NCBI GenBank assembly: GCA_030592225.1
Contig: JAUVJT010000082.1
Coordinates: 1 to 8,911, forward strand
Reading direction: 5' to 3'
DNA: 8,911 nucleotides
Source: Candidatus Stahliibacteriota bacterium
GTDB taxonomy: Bacteria > Hydrothermota > Tepidihabitantia > B3-TA06
In this document: positions 1 through 6,120 of the stretch, piece by piece
Numbering within the stretch: position 1 is the stretch's first letter
How the letters are laid out: the number at the start of each line of letters is the position of its first letter
Notes under the pieces: generated by a model
Told to the model about the DNA's origin: nothing
Seen by the model: only the letters and a program-made list of their open reading frames with translations
Database searches by the model: none
Program-made: the position numbers and the translations under genes

Positions 1-987
1 AGGAAGTGCCTGGGCTTCAAAACACCCCTCGAAGTCGCTAACCTTAGTGTTGCACTTCAACGTTGAATGTAGGAGTATGAATTCAGCGTTAATGAATGAG
101 AAGTGAGTAAGCAGCGAATTTCTACAGTTACTATAGTAAGCATTCGATGACTCGCTGGAGTAATCCATTTTTGCGCCTACTCCGCAGGCATAGGAAAGGC
201 CGGCGCACATTTCGTCGCTGGGGTTTCCGTCATTGTAATCTAAAGAAGGAATACTGGCATTGGGAGCGTAGATTTTAATTTCTAGAGAGTCAGTTACATA
301 GTTATCTCTCTCCGTGAACGCTATCGAACTCGGATACTGCCAGTAATTCACAATCTGGGCCATGGCGGTGGCCACGCAGCCCACAATGCAGCACTCATCG
401 GTCTCCGGATCTATCGGGCAGAGATCGTTGTACGGTGAGCGCTGATGCCAGGCCGATTCCACCCAGCCGCCAGTCCAGGTTGCACCGACCTCAGGCCAGC
501 TCTCCCCGGGATCGAGATACAGCCGGTCACCTGAAAGCAACCCTTCCCATTGGTTATGATTTGCCTCGATTATCTCTGCATCTGTAAGCTCAACCACATC
601 GAGCCTTAGACCTAAGTCTTCTCTCAGCATATGCAGGAGGATGTTCTCAGGGTCCTCATCCCAGGGAAAGGAGCCGTGCTCGGAATAGGCAATTACCGGC
701 ACCAAATCGTTGTCGGCTGAAATCACCACGAATCCCTGCGGTGACAAGTCGAACACGTAGGCCAGCGCTTCGCGCCCGTTCTCATCATAGATTGGTTTTG
801 CCGCGCTTGCTATGGTGCAGGTTAAATGCAGACATCCCGCGTTCTCAGCCCTGTGGTTCATGATTTCCACCTGCCTCAGGGCTGCTTTACGGGCTAATTC
901 TGGATTGACCGGCTCGGCCCTAAGCGCTGAGAAGCACAGCGCCGTTGCCAGGGCAATTACTCCGGCAAAATGGGTTTTGAATTTCAC
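1..987 (-). CDS. C10 family (streptopain-like) secreted cysteine peptidase, N-terminal 329 codons
   Basis: This is a secreted papain-fold peptidase precursor, open from a GTG at 987 to the window edge with no stop, so the C-terminus is missing. Residues 1-24 look like a signal peptide (KFKTH, a hydrophobic run, then ALRA before EP). Residues 25-130 resemble the Spi-type propeptide of the family, with GFVVISADNDLVPVIAYSE at about 85-103. The catalytic cysteine is C204 in GCVATAMAQIVNYWQYP (203-219), very close to the streptopain motif GCVATATAQIMKYHNYP. The later family segment SYACGVGAKMDYSS (265-278) is also present. The catalytic His should lie beyond the edge. The start is supported by AGGAG at 993-997, five bases upstream, and a TTGACA promoter. 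The mature part is cysteine-rich (C190, C199, C200, C204, C261, C268, C288, C312, C322), which suits disulfides outside the cell. Family assignment is confident; substrate is unknown. Confidence 0.88.
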   Translation of the reverse strand, partial: MKFKTHFAGVIALATALCFSALRAEPVNPELARKAALRQVEIMNHRAENAGCLHLTCTIASAAKPIYDENGREALAYVFDLSPQGFVVISADNDLVPVIAYSEHGSFPWDEDPENILLHMLREDLGLRLDVVELTDAEIIEANHNQWEGLLSGDRLYLDPGESWPEVGATWTGGWVESAWHQRSPYNDLCPIDPETDECCIVGCVATAMAQIVNYWQYPSSIAFTERDNYVTDSLEIKIYAPNASIPSLDYNDGNPSDEMCAGLSYACGVGAKMDYSSESSNAYYSNCRNSLLTHFSFINAEFILLHSTLKCNTKVSDFEGCFEAQALP

Positions 988-1019
988 GTTTTCTCCTCTG
1001 TTCAAGGTGTTTATCAATG

Positions 1020-1047
1020 ACTTTACCGACAGGGAACGGGTTGTCAA
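1020..1047 (-). promoter_or_regulatory. sigma70-like promoter of the C10 peptidase
   Basis: On the minus strand TTGACA (1047-1042) is followed after 16 bases by TAAAGT (1025-1020). Transcription would begin near 1013 and give a leader of about 25 nt that contains the AGGAG ribosome site at 993-997. The -35 box lies in the centre of the palindrome CGGGTTGACAACCCG, so a protein bound there would compete with or assist RNA polymerase. Assigned by eye. Confidence 0.55.
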
Positions 1048-1075
1048 CCCGCAACACAACCCGAAATATAACCCG
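1037..1075. promoter_or_regulatory. array of AACCCG half-sites: candidate operator
   Basis: AACCCG occurs at 1046-1051, 1058-1063 and 1070-1075, exactly 12 bp apart, each followed by an A/C-rich or A/T-rich hexamer (CAACAC, AAATAT, AAACAC). An inverted copy CGGGTT at 1037-1042 makes a perfect 15-base palindrome with the first site (CGGGTTGTCAACCCG, 1037-1051). The array sits between two divergent genes. It covers the -35 box of the peptidase promoter and lies about 37 bp upstream of the proposed methyltransferase -35. A regulator binding site is inference; the repeat geometry is seen directly. Confidence 0.5.
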
Positions 1076-1112
1076 AAACACCTACTCCCAAAGCATAATG
1101 ATCAAAGGATGG

Positions 1113-1140
1113 TTTACTTATTGCTCATAAGGGATAGAAT
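1113..1140 (+). promoter_or_regulatory. promoter of the methyltransferase, predicted leaderless
   Basis: TTTACT (1113-1118), 16 bases, then TAGAAT (1135-1140). The ATG at 1146 is only five bases past the -10 box, so the transcript would start at or about the A of the ATG. The only SD-like string, AAGGGA at 1129-1134, is 11 bases from the ATG and would not be in the mRNA. The -35 is a 4/6 match, so this is the weakest of the promoters listed. Confidence 0.4.
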
Positions 1141-1145
1141 TACCT

Positions 1146-1775
1146 ATGGGTTCTGTTCATCGGCTGCGCCGCAAAGGCGTACAGTTTCTGCCCTGGGGGG
1201 TGGCTGAGGCGAGGATGGTCGAGAGGCTTCTCGCGCCTCAACCGGGAGAGAAACTGCTGGAGGTCGGAGCATCATCCGGTTATAGAATCGAGCATTTTGC
1301 CAAGATGGGGGTCAAGCTATGGGGGGTGGATGCAGATCACGACGCTATCGTGTCCGGGCAAACCTCAGGATCGCCCGTAACGCTGATTGAGGCCGATGTA
1401 GAGAGTCTTCCCTTTCCTGACGGCTTCTTTGACAAGCTGCTATCGGTTCACCTGCTGGAACATTTGGACAATCCAGGTCAGGCTATAGGTGAGATGGCAC
1501 GGGTGCTAAAGTCAGACGGACAAGCAGTAATCGTCGTCCCATGCGAACGCATCAGGGGCGATACCGCGTTCGCCGGGTGGCTGAGGTTTAAGAACCTGCA
1601 CTTGCATCGCTTCAGCCCGCCTCAGATAACATCCATGCTTCAGCCGTACTTTTCAATAGTAAAAGCGCTGTTCCATACGTTTATACCGGGTCAGTTCAAG
1701 CCGATGCCTTTGGATACGACCTCTTTTCTCTATTATTTTTCGTTAGCCATGATTTTTAAGGTGAGGAAGCGGTAA
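1146..1775 (+). CDS. class I SAM-dependent methyltransferase (Methyltransf_11 type)
   Basis: A 209-residue cytoplasmic methyltransferase of unknown acceptor. Motif I is LLEVGASSGYRIEHF (37-51), a variant of the usual VGCGTG glycine loop. The acidic residue that binds the ribose of SAM is probably D62 in WGVDAD. IEADVESLPFPDGFFD (81-96) is the motif II/III region that contacts adenine, and VHLLEHLDNPGQAIGEMARV (101-120) followed by LKSDGQAVIVVP is the typical type 11 helix and strand. The C-terminus (about 180-209) is short, hydrophobic and basic (FLYYFSLAMIFKVRKR), and may hold the substrate lid or touch the membrane. It stands alone, divergent from the peptidase and convergent with the HAD gene. 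There is no well-placed SD; the promoter geometry suggests a leaderless message. Family is clear; substrate cannot be told. Confidence 0.85.
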   Translation: MGSVHRLRRKGVQFLPWGVAEARMVERLLAPQPGEKLLEVGASSGYRIEHFAKMGVKLWGVDADHDAIVSGQTSGSPVTLIEADVESLPFPDGFFDKLLSVHLLEHLDNPGQAIGEMARVLKSDGQAVIVVPCERIRGDTAFAGWLRFKNLHLHRFSPPQITSMLQPYFSIVKALFHTFIPGQFKPMPLDTTSFLYYFSLAMIFKVRKR

Positions 1776-1781
1776 TCTCTA

Positions 1782-1844
1782 AACCACAGATTTACACAGA
1801 TTAAATGGATTAGGAATCTGTGATAATCTGCGTGATCTGTGGTT
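1782..1844. repeat. imperfect palindrome AACCACAGAT...ATCTGTGGTT between convergent genes
   Basis: The left arm begins AACCACAGAT and continues TTACACAGATTA. The right arm, read on the other strand, begins AACCACAGAT and continues CACGCAGATTA, so the arms pair over about 21 bases with a few mismatches around a roughly 20-base centre. It fills the gap between the methyltransferase stop (1775) and the HAD stop (1853). Elements of the 'accacagat/cacagatt' type are widely dispersed in many environmental bacterial genomes. A role as a two-way terminator is possible from position, but there is no clear T tract. Confidence 0.7.
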
Positions 1845-1852
1845 ATTTTCCT

Positions 1853-2530
1853 TCAGGTTACAAGAAGACCGAGGATGTGTTCGGTATCCGACAGGTCAGA
1901 ATACAGCCAGGTCGGCTCCAACGCCTCCAACTCCTCCCGGTCTCCCCAGCCTGAGCAAACGGCCAGCACACGTATTCCGTATTTACGCGCAGCTTTGATA
2001 TCGTTGGGCGAGTCGCCAACAAGAATCACTCGATCCTGGGGAATATTCTCTCCTGTTTTCTGTTCCCCTCGCGCATGAGCCAGCCTGCATATCTCGGCAC
2101 GATCGGAACTCTCGTCTCCGTATGCACCGAAGGTAAAATAATCGGCAAGTCCGCCTTTGTTAAGCTTGACTTTTGCCCCTGGCTTGCAATTGCCGGTTAC
2201 CAAACCTAACATCGTTTTCTCATCGGCTAATCTATCCAGTATCGCAGGAACCCCTGGGCAGAGTTTGAAATTATCCCAGGTGGACAATTTTTCTGCCAGG
2301 ATCGGGCCGTATGCTTGGATTAGTCTTGGAAATCGTGCGTCTATCTCGTCAGCGCTAAATCCTTCCCTTCCCATCAGGTTGTGAACAACCCCCAGGTCGG
2401 TCGCTCCAATGAACGATGCGTCCATTATTCCTCCCCGGGTGCCGAACACGTGCTCGAGCGCATCACCCATCGCGTGGCGTACTATCCCTCCGGCCCGCAG
2501 CAGGGTGCCGTCAATGTCGAACAGCACCAT
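1853..2530 (-). CDS. HAD-superfamily hydrolase, phosphoglycolate phosphatase-like
   Basis: A soluble phosphatase of the haloacid dehalogenase superfamily. Counting from the ATG at 2530, motif I is DIDGT (5-9; nucleophile D5, acid/base D7), motif II is LVTGN with T112, the motif III lysine is K120 or K122 in GAKVKLNK, and motif IV is GDSPND (172-177; D173 and D177 bind Mg2+). Residues about 15-90 form the helical C1 cap expected for phosphoglycolate phosphatase-like members. I chose ATG 2530 because the family usually begins just before strand 1 (MVLFDIDGTL) and a GGA lies six bases upstream. An in-frame ATG at 2560 would add ten residues and overlap the DUF89 gene by 17 bp. With either start it follows DUF89 closely and is probably co-transcribed. 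The real substrate cannot be named. Confidence 0.85.
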   Translation of the reverse strand: MVLFDIDGTLLRAGGIVRHAMGDALEHVFGTRGGIMDASFIGATDLGVVHNLMGREGFSADEIDARFPRLIQAYGPILAEKLSTWDNFKLCPGVPAILDRLADEKTMLGLVTGNCKPGAKVKLNKGGLADYFTFGAYGDESSDRAEICRLAHARGEQKTGENIPQDRVILVGDSPNDIKAARKYGIRVLAVCSGWGDREELEALEPTWLYSDLSDTEHILGLLVT

Positions 2531-2543
2531 TCGGGTTCCGTCT

Positions 2544-3221
2544 TCACTTGCCGGGTTCATAATACATACAAACCAGCGACCCGCAGTCCTCGCGTATTAT
2601 CTTGGCAACCACTTCGCACTTAATCTTTAACAGCAGAAACGCCTCCTGGGGACCGTCAATGAAGCTCTCGAAGTTGGCGTGTCCCTTGGCTATAACCACG
2701 TCCGCTGTCCGCATCGCTTCCCTCGCCTCCGGGTTCAGCGTTTGCCAGTTTATACCCAAATCGTTGGTCCCGGTGCTAAGCACCTGCCCTGCGGGAAATC
2801 CCAGCTCTATCATTTCTGAGACCGTAACGTCGTTAAGGATGGGGGCTTCCTTGGCCACAAAAATCGTTTCCGGCACTGCCAGAAACTCGGCGCACAGTCC
2901 ATCAAGCAGAACCTCGCCCGCGTTGTCAACCACGTAAACCAGAGTTTTGGCGCTCTGCACCCGGGACAGGAGTTCTTCGCTGTCATTTCGCTCAAAGGCG
3001 GCGTGTTCCAGAAAATCCTTGACCTCGCCGGTGTTTATGTGTTCCTGGGTTCCCAGGTCGATAACGTTGCCCAGCGATGCGGCAAGCAGGGCGGTGCGTT
3101 TGGGGTTAGCAGACCGCTCGATCATCTCCCTGACGATCGGCAGTATGTGTTTTACTTCCTTGTTGTGGTTTGCCTTCTCTTTTTTGTAGGGATCGACACC
3201 ATTTTTGTAAATCAGCCTCAA
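2544..3221 (-). CDS. DUF89 / ARMT1-like metal-dependent phosphatase, 3' portion after an in-frame TAG
   Basis: This open stretch of 225 codons is the catalytic body of a DUF89 (damage-control phosphatase) protein. Visible motifs, counted from the TTG at 3221, are GVDPYKKEK (8-16), GNVIDLG (51-57), VVDNAGE (97-103; D99 and N100 are likely metal ligands), APILNDVT (126-133; D131), AKGHANFES (178-186) and LLLKIKCEVVA (196-206). The family removes phosphate from damaged or overflow sugar and cofactor phosphates with Mn, Co or Ni. The TTG has no SD upstream and falls inside a conserved helix, so it is unlikely to be a true start. The reading frame continues upstream through one TAG (3236-3234) into the CxxC N-terminus at 3389. 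Read through, the protein would be 281 residues, the usual family length. No frameshift or other stop is present. Confidence 0.8.
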   Translation of the reverse strand: MRLIYKNGVDPYKKEKANHNKEVKHILPIVREMIERSANPKRTALLAASLGNVIDLGTQEHINTGEVKDFLEHAAFERNDSEELLSRVQSAKTLVYVVDNAGEVLLDGLCAEFLAVPETIFVAKEAPILNDVTVSEMIELGFPAGQVLSTGTNDLGINWQTLNPEAREAMRTADVVIAKGHANFESFIDGPQEAFLLLKIKCEVVAKIIREDCGSLVCMYYEPGK

Positions 3222-3233
3222 AAGCTCGGTAGA

Positions 3234-3389
3234 CTAAATGTTGGGGGGCAGGCTGAGGGGTATTTTGTCAATCTCTCTCCTTGCTTTGGCAAGAAAAGCG
3301 TCGAATTCGTCGGAAGGCAGGTGGGCGGCACGCGCGCTTCGTTCAAGCTGACGCACAAGGCAGGGAGTGCAACGGGGGTCTGATTTCAT
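3234..3389 (-). pseudogene. DUF89 protein, 5' portion (51 codons, CxxC) ending at the internal TAG
   Basis: ATG at 3389 with AAGG at 3400-3397, seven bases upstream, starts a 51-residue peptide that ends at TAG (3236-3234). It has the family's N-terminal CxxC as CTPC (C7, C10), then a helical stretch (LVRQLERSARAAHL) and SLPPNI. In relatives this PPxI segment leads straight into an AREIYRLI-like helix. Here, directly after the TAG and in the same frame, comes STELLRLIYKNG, so the two parts are colinear with one family protein. Alone, the peptide lacks every catalytic residue. The options are a nonsense mutation (for example TTG or CAG to TAG), suppression or recoding of amber, or a sequencing error. 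It is the 5' part of the same gene as the 2544-3221 entry. Confidence 0.7.
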
Positions 3390-3431
3390 GCCCAAACCTT
3401 ACGTTCTTTACAGGACAGCCATCTCGTGAAT

Positions 3432-3553
3432 AACCGCAGAGGCGCCGAGACACAGAACACTAAATGGGCCAGACGACTGTCTAAGAATACAGAATTTGCC
3501 TTTTTCCTTCGGGCAAATTGAACCACAGAGAACACAAAGATCACAGAGGAAAA
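3432..3553. repeat. two degenerate copies of a dispersed 'accacagag' repeat flanking a hairpin
   Basis: ACCGCAGAGGCGCCGAGACA (3433-3452) and ACCACAGAGAACACAAAGAT (3522-3541, continuing CACAGAGG) are same-direction variants of a motif found between genes in many bacterial genomes. Between them lies AATTTGCC (3493-3500), an 11-base loop, and GGCAAATT (3512-3519). Confidence 0.5.
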
Positions 3554-3643
3554 CCGGAAGGCTGACGTAACGTGCTTACCTACGTGCCTTATCGCTACTG
3601 ATATCCGATTCTCTTTCGCTATTAACTTATGTAAATATACGTT

Positions 3644-3699
3644 ACCGAAGAAGAACGACGTAAGAAGTTCTACCGAAGGGAAACGACCGAAGGGAGTTT
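3644..3699. repeat. four-unit degenerate 14-bp tandem repeat
   Basis: Units start at 3644, 3658, 3672 and 3686: ACCGAAGAAGAACG, ACGTAAGAAGTTCT, ACCGAAGGGAAACG, ACCGAAGGGAGTTT. The common core is ACCGAAG followed by a purine-rich half. A 14-base period is not a multiple of three, which agrees with the stretch being non-coding. Confidence 0.5.
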
Positions 3700-3863
3700 C
3701 AATCTGTGAACGCTGTGGTTTATTCGACATTCTCGGATAGCCTCCCAGGCGGCTATAAGGTATTTCATGTTGACTCAATTTGTCTCCTAATAGTGGCAGA
3801 TTTGCTAAATTCACTGAAGTGAACAGTAATTCTGCGGTTTGCACATATTTCTGACGCGTTTCC

Positions 3864-5087
3864 TCAAGTCTTCAACGGTTTTTTCTCCGCAGCAGGAAAC
3901 AGCACGTTGTTCAGAATCAATCGGTATCCCGGTGAGTTGCGGTAGAGCGCAAGATTGGTGGGCGGGTCGCCTATGCGGTGGGCAAAATCCTCAGGGTCAT
4001 GTCCGCCCAAAAAGGTAAACGAACCCTCGCCACGATTGCCGTGTATGTACTTGACTTCTTCACTTCCCCTTACCTCAGCCAGTACCAGCACGTCGCTTTT
4101 AAGAAAACTGCGGTTGAACCCGGTGTTCTGTCCCAGGAATTCCTTGCACAACGCCACGTGGTTCTGCACCAGCATACATGGTACGGGATCGAATCTGGCC
4201 GAGAAGTCGAACAATGCAAATACCGCATCCTCACCTCGTCCCACCGCACCCTCGGTTACGTCAATGTCCGAATGTTCGTAACGATACGGGTCCATCTCCA
4301 CCTTAAAATTCTCGAACGCAAACGTGGCCGAATAATCCAGCTTCCCCAACCAATCCTTGTCTATTCCGGTGCCGTCGAATATCTGGTGCACGACGTCGGT
4401 TCCTGCCGCAGCCAGGGCGATGTCGTAAGTGTCGGTGGCAGAGCACATTGCGAACAGAAACCCGCCGCCTACCACGTAGCGTTTAATCTCACGAGCCACA
4501 GCCAGTTTCAGCTCCCTGACCGAGGCAAACCCCAGCTTATCCGCCGTATTCTCGTTAAGGCTTACCTGTTCCTTATACCAGTCGGCATTCCTGTAAGAAT
4601 AGTAGAATTTTCCGTACTGACCGGTGAAATCCTCGTGGTGCAGGTGAACCCAGTCGTACTCTCCCAACTCCCCTGCCAGCACCTCGGGGTCCCACAGCAT
4701 ATCGTAGGGAATTTCCGCGTAGTCCAGAGCCAGTCTTACCGCATCGTCCCAGGGATCGGCTGCGGGCGGCACGTAAACCGCTATTTTGGGAGCTTTCTCA
4801 AGTATGACCGCGTTCATGTTGCTTTCTTCAATCACCGCACGTATCAAGGCTTCTGCACCAACGTCCACTTCCATCGCTTTCACCCCGGCCAAAAGGCATT
4901 CCTCGACATTTTTCCTGGAATCATCGAGCAGAAACGAGCCGCCCTGATAGTTGAGCAGCCACTCCACTTTTTCTCCCCTTTCCAATGCGTGAAAGGCTAT
5001 GCCGTAGGCCCGCAGATGATTAGTCTGTGATAAGTCCATGGGAATTAACAGCTTGCTCATCATCACCAGAACCATCAGTACGTTCAC
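3864..5087 (-). CDS. conserved protein of the family labelled 'asparagine synthetase B'; function unknown
   Basis: A 407-residue protein whose segments I recognise from a Bacteroidetes/FCB family often labelled 'asparagine synthetase B': LLIPMDLSQTNHLRAYGIAF (13-32), VEWLLNYQGGSFL (41-53), APKIAVY (99-105), EIPYDMLWD (125-133), VHLHHEDFTGQYGKF (147-161), GGGFLFAMCSATDT (207-220), GGHDPEDFAHRIGDPPT (361-377) and SPGYRLILNNVLFPAA (385-400). It shows neither the N-terminal Cys amidotransferase domain nor the PP-loop of true AsnB, so that name is not supported. GGGFLFAMCSA with C215, and H363, could be a class I glutamine-amidotransferase-like elbow and histidine; this is inference. The start is GTG at 5087, with GAGG at 5099-5096 eight bases upstream inside the carbamate kinase end. 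It overlaps that gene by GTGA, implying translational coupling. Relatives often carry a signal peptide; here only a short hydrophobic VLMVLVMM precedes the first motif. Confidence 0.7.
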   Translation of the reverse strand: MNVLMVLVMMSKLLIPMDLSQTNHLRAYGIAFHALERGEKVEWLLNYQGGSFLLDDSRKNVEECLLAGVKAMEVDVGAEALIRAVIEESNMNAVILEKAPKIAVYVPPAADPWDDAVRLALDYAEIPYDMLWDPEVLAGELGEYDWVHLHHEDFTGQYGKFYYSYRNADWYKEQVSLNENTADKLGFASVRELKLAVAREIKRYVVGGGFLFAMCSATDTYDIALAAAGTDVVHQIFDGTGIDKDWLGKLDYSATFAFENFKVEMDPYRYEHSDIDVTEGAVGRGEDAVFALFDFSARFDPVPCMLVQNHVALCKEFLGQNTGFNRSFLKSDVLVLAEVRGSEEVKYIHGNRGEGSFTFLGGHDPEDFAHRIGDPPTNLALYRNSPGYRLILNNVLFPAAEKKPLKT

Positions 5088-6076
5088 GACACCAGCCTCG
5101 TACCCGCTTCGCCCTTTATGCCTTTAATCAAATTCGCCGGATCGGTAATCAGCACCTGGCTGCCCCCATTGGAAAGAAATCGAATCGCGGCCTCTATTTT
5201 TGGCCCCATGCTGCCTTGCGGAAACTGACCTTCTGCCAGCATCCTGCGGGTCTCCCCCACTTTCAACTCCCTCAGCGCGCGCTGGGTGGGTTTGCCAAAG
5301 TCGGCAAATACGTGCTCAACCGGGGTAAGAATCGCCAGGAGCTTAACCCCAAGGTCGGTGGCAAGCAGCGACGAAGCGCGATCCTTGTCAATCACCGCGG
5401 CCACCCCCTTCAATTTGTCCCCTTCTTTAATGACCGGTATGCCGCCGCCGCCCACGGTTACCACCGACACGTCTGCCGCTATGAGTTTTTTGATTACCGG
5501 CAGTTCCACAATCTCTAAAGGTTTGGGCGAGGCCACCACCCGGCGCCAGCCCCGGCCCCGGTCTTCCTTCATCCGCCAGCCCATGCGGATTGACAGCGCG
5601 TTGGCCGTCTCTATCTCGTAAGCAGGGCCTACGAACTTGGTGGGGTTGCGGAACGCCGGGTCGGCACGATCAACCACCACCTGGGTTACCAGCGAGGCTA
5701 CCTGTTTGTGATTGCCGTTGGCGCGAAGCGCGTTGCCTATTGCCTGGGCAATTAGGTAGCCCAGCGAACCCTGGGTGTGGGCGTTGGCCGCATCAAGGGG
5801 AATCTCCGGAATCTCGCGCTGCGCCTCGTGCGCCACCCGTGACATAAGCAGCAGGTTGCCCACCTGGGGGCCGTTGCCGTGGGTTATGGCCAGACGCCAG
5901 CCTTGCTCCATGAGCGCGGCTATCTGGCGCGCGGTTTCCTCCACCACCCTGCGCTGCGCCTCAAACGAGGCAAACTTGACGCCCTTCTGCACGAGCGCGT
6001 TTCCGCCCAGCGCTATCACGGCTGTCTTGCGGTCCTCATCGGCAGTTGGGGCTGCATCTTGTACAGGATGATCCAT
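5084..6076 (-). CDS. arcC: carbamate kinase
   Basis: Catalyses ATP + carbamate to ADP + carbamoyl phosphate, physiologically usually run towards ATP. Counting from the ATG at 6076 (330 residues), features are ALGGNAL (22-28), THGNGPQVGNLLL (65-77), HTQGSLGYLIAQAIGNAL (100-117), TVGGGGIPV (207-215), AVIDKD (227-232), the family signature GSMGPKIEAAIRF (288-300), and a GTRLV end typical of the family. Length fits ArcC. The TTG at 6109 would give a longer frame, but TTGACC there is the -35 box of a good promoter, so ATG 6076 is preferred. No arginine deiminase or carbamoyltransferase is nearby. Instead the next gene, overlapping by four bases, is the unknown 'LIPMD' family protein, so the role may be in carbamoyl-phosphate or ammonia handling other than the classical arginine deiminase route. 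Confidence 0.93.
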   Translation of the reverse strand: MDHPVQDAAPTADEDRKTAVIALGGNALVQKGVKFASFEAQRRVVEETARQIAALMEQGWRLAITHGNGPQVGNLLLMSRVAHEAQREIPEIPLDAANAHTQGSLGYLIAQAIGNALRANGNHKQVASLVTQVVVDRADPAFRNPTKFVGPAYEIETANALSIRMGWRMKEDRGRGWRRVVASPKPLEIVELPVIKKLIAADVSVVTVGGGGIPVIKEGDKLKGVAAVIDKDRASSLLATDLGVKLLAILTPVEHVFADFGKPTQRALRELKVGETRRMLAEGQFPQGSMGPKIEAAIRFLSNGGSQVLITDPANLIKGIKGEAGTRLVS

Positions 6077-6081
6077 CCCGA

Positions 6082-6109
6082 ATTGTATGCAATAGAAGGT
6101 GGGGGTCAA
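6082..6109 (-). promoter_or_regulatory. promoter of the carbamate kinase operon, predicted leaderless
   Basis: On the minus strand TTGACC (6109-6104), 16 bases, TACAAT (6087-6082); both boxes match consensus in five of six positions. Only TCGGG separates the -10 from the ATG at 6076, so transcription should start at about the A of the start codon. No SD precedes this ATG. Confidence 0.62.
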
Positions 6110-6120
6110 GCACCCTTCTT

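Larger units (their letters stand above)
3390..3863. other. non-coding gap with degenerate repeats
   Basis: No gene is supported here. A minus-strand open frame covers most of it (3844-3386), but its residues are simply translations of repeats and it matches no family I know. The gap holds two degenerate copies of an 'accacagag' repeat, an inverted repeat AATTTGCC/GGCAAATT (3493-3500 and 3512-3519), a 14-bp tandem repeat (3644-3699), and a small palindrome TTCACTGAAGTGAA (3810-3823). It is AT-richer than the flanking genes. It separates the carbamate kinase pair from the DUF89/HAD pair, so the latter may need its own promoter; I see no convincing one. Confidence 0.55.

Noticed and set aside
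812..1207. Plus-strand open frame of 131 codons
   Set aside because: It is antisense to the peptidase start, runs through the promoter array (giving a NPQHNPKYNPKH artefact), and overlaps the methyltransferase start.
3493..3519. AATTTGCC/GGCAAATT hairpin as a rho-independent terminator
   Set aside because: The stem is only eight pairs, the T run is in the loop rather than after the stem, and neither flanking gene ends close to it.
3386..3844. Minus-strand open frame of 152 codons in the gap between DUF89 and the 'LIPMD' gene
   Set aside because: Much of it is the translation of dispersed repeats and a 14-bp tandem repeat. It overlaps the DUF89 start, has no clear SD, and resembles no known family.
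3978..5030. Plus-strand open frame of 350 codons
   Set aside because: It is a long shadow of the minus-strand gene at 3864-5087, which has strong family motifs. The shadow has no recognisable domain or SD.
3864..5087. True asparagine synthetase (AsnB) for the 407-residue protein
   Set aside because: It lacks the N-terminal Cys2 amidotransferase domain and the SGGxDS PP-loop expected of AsnB, so the common database label is not adopted.
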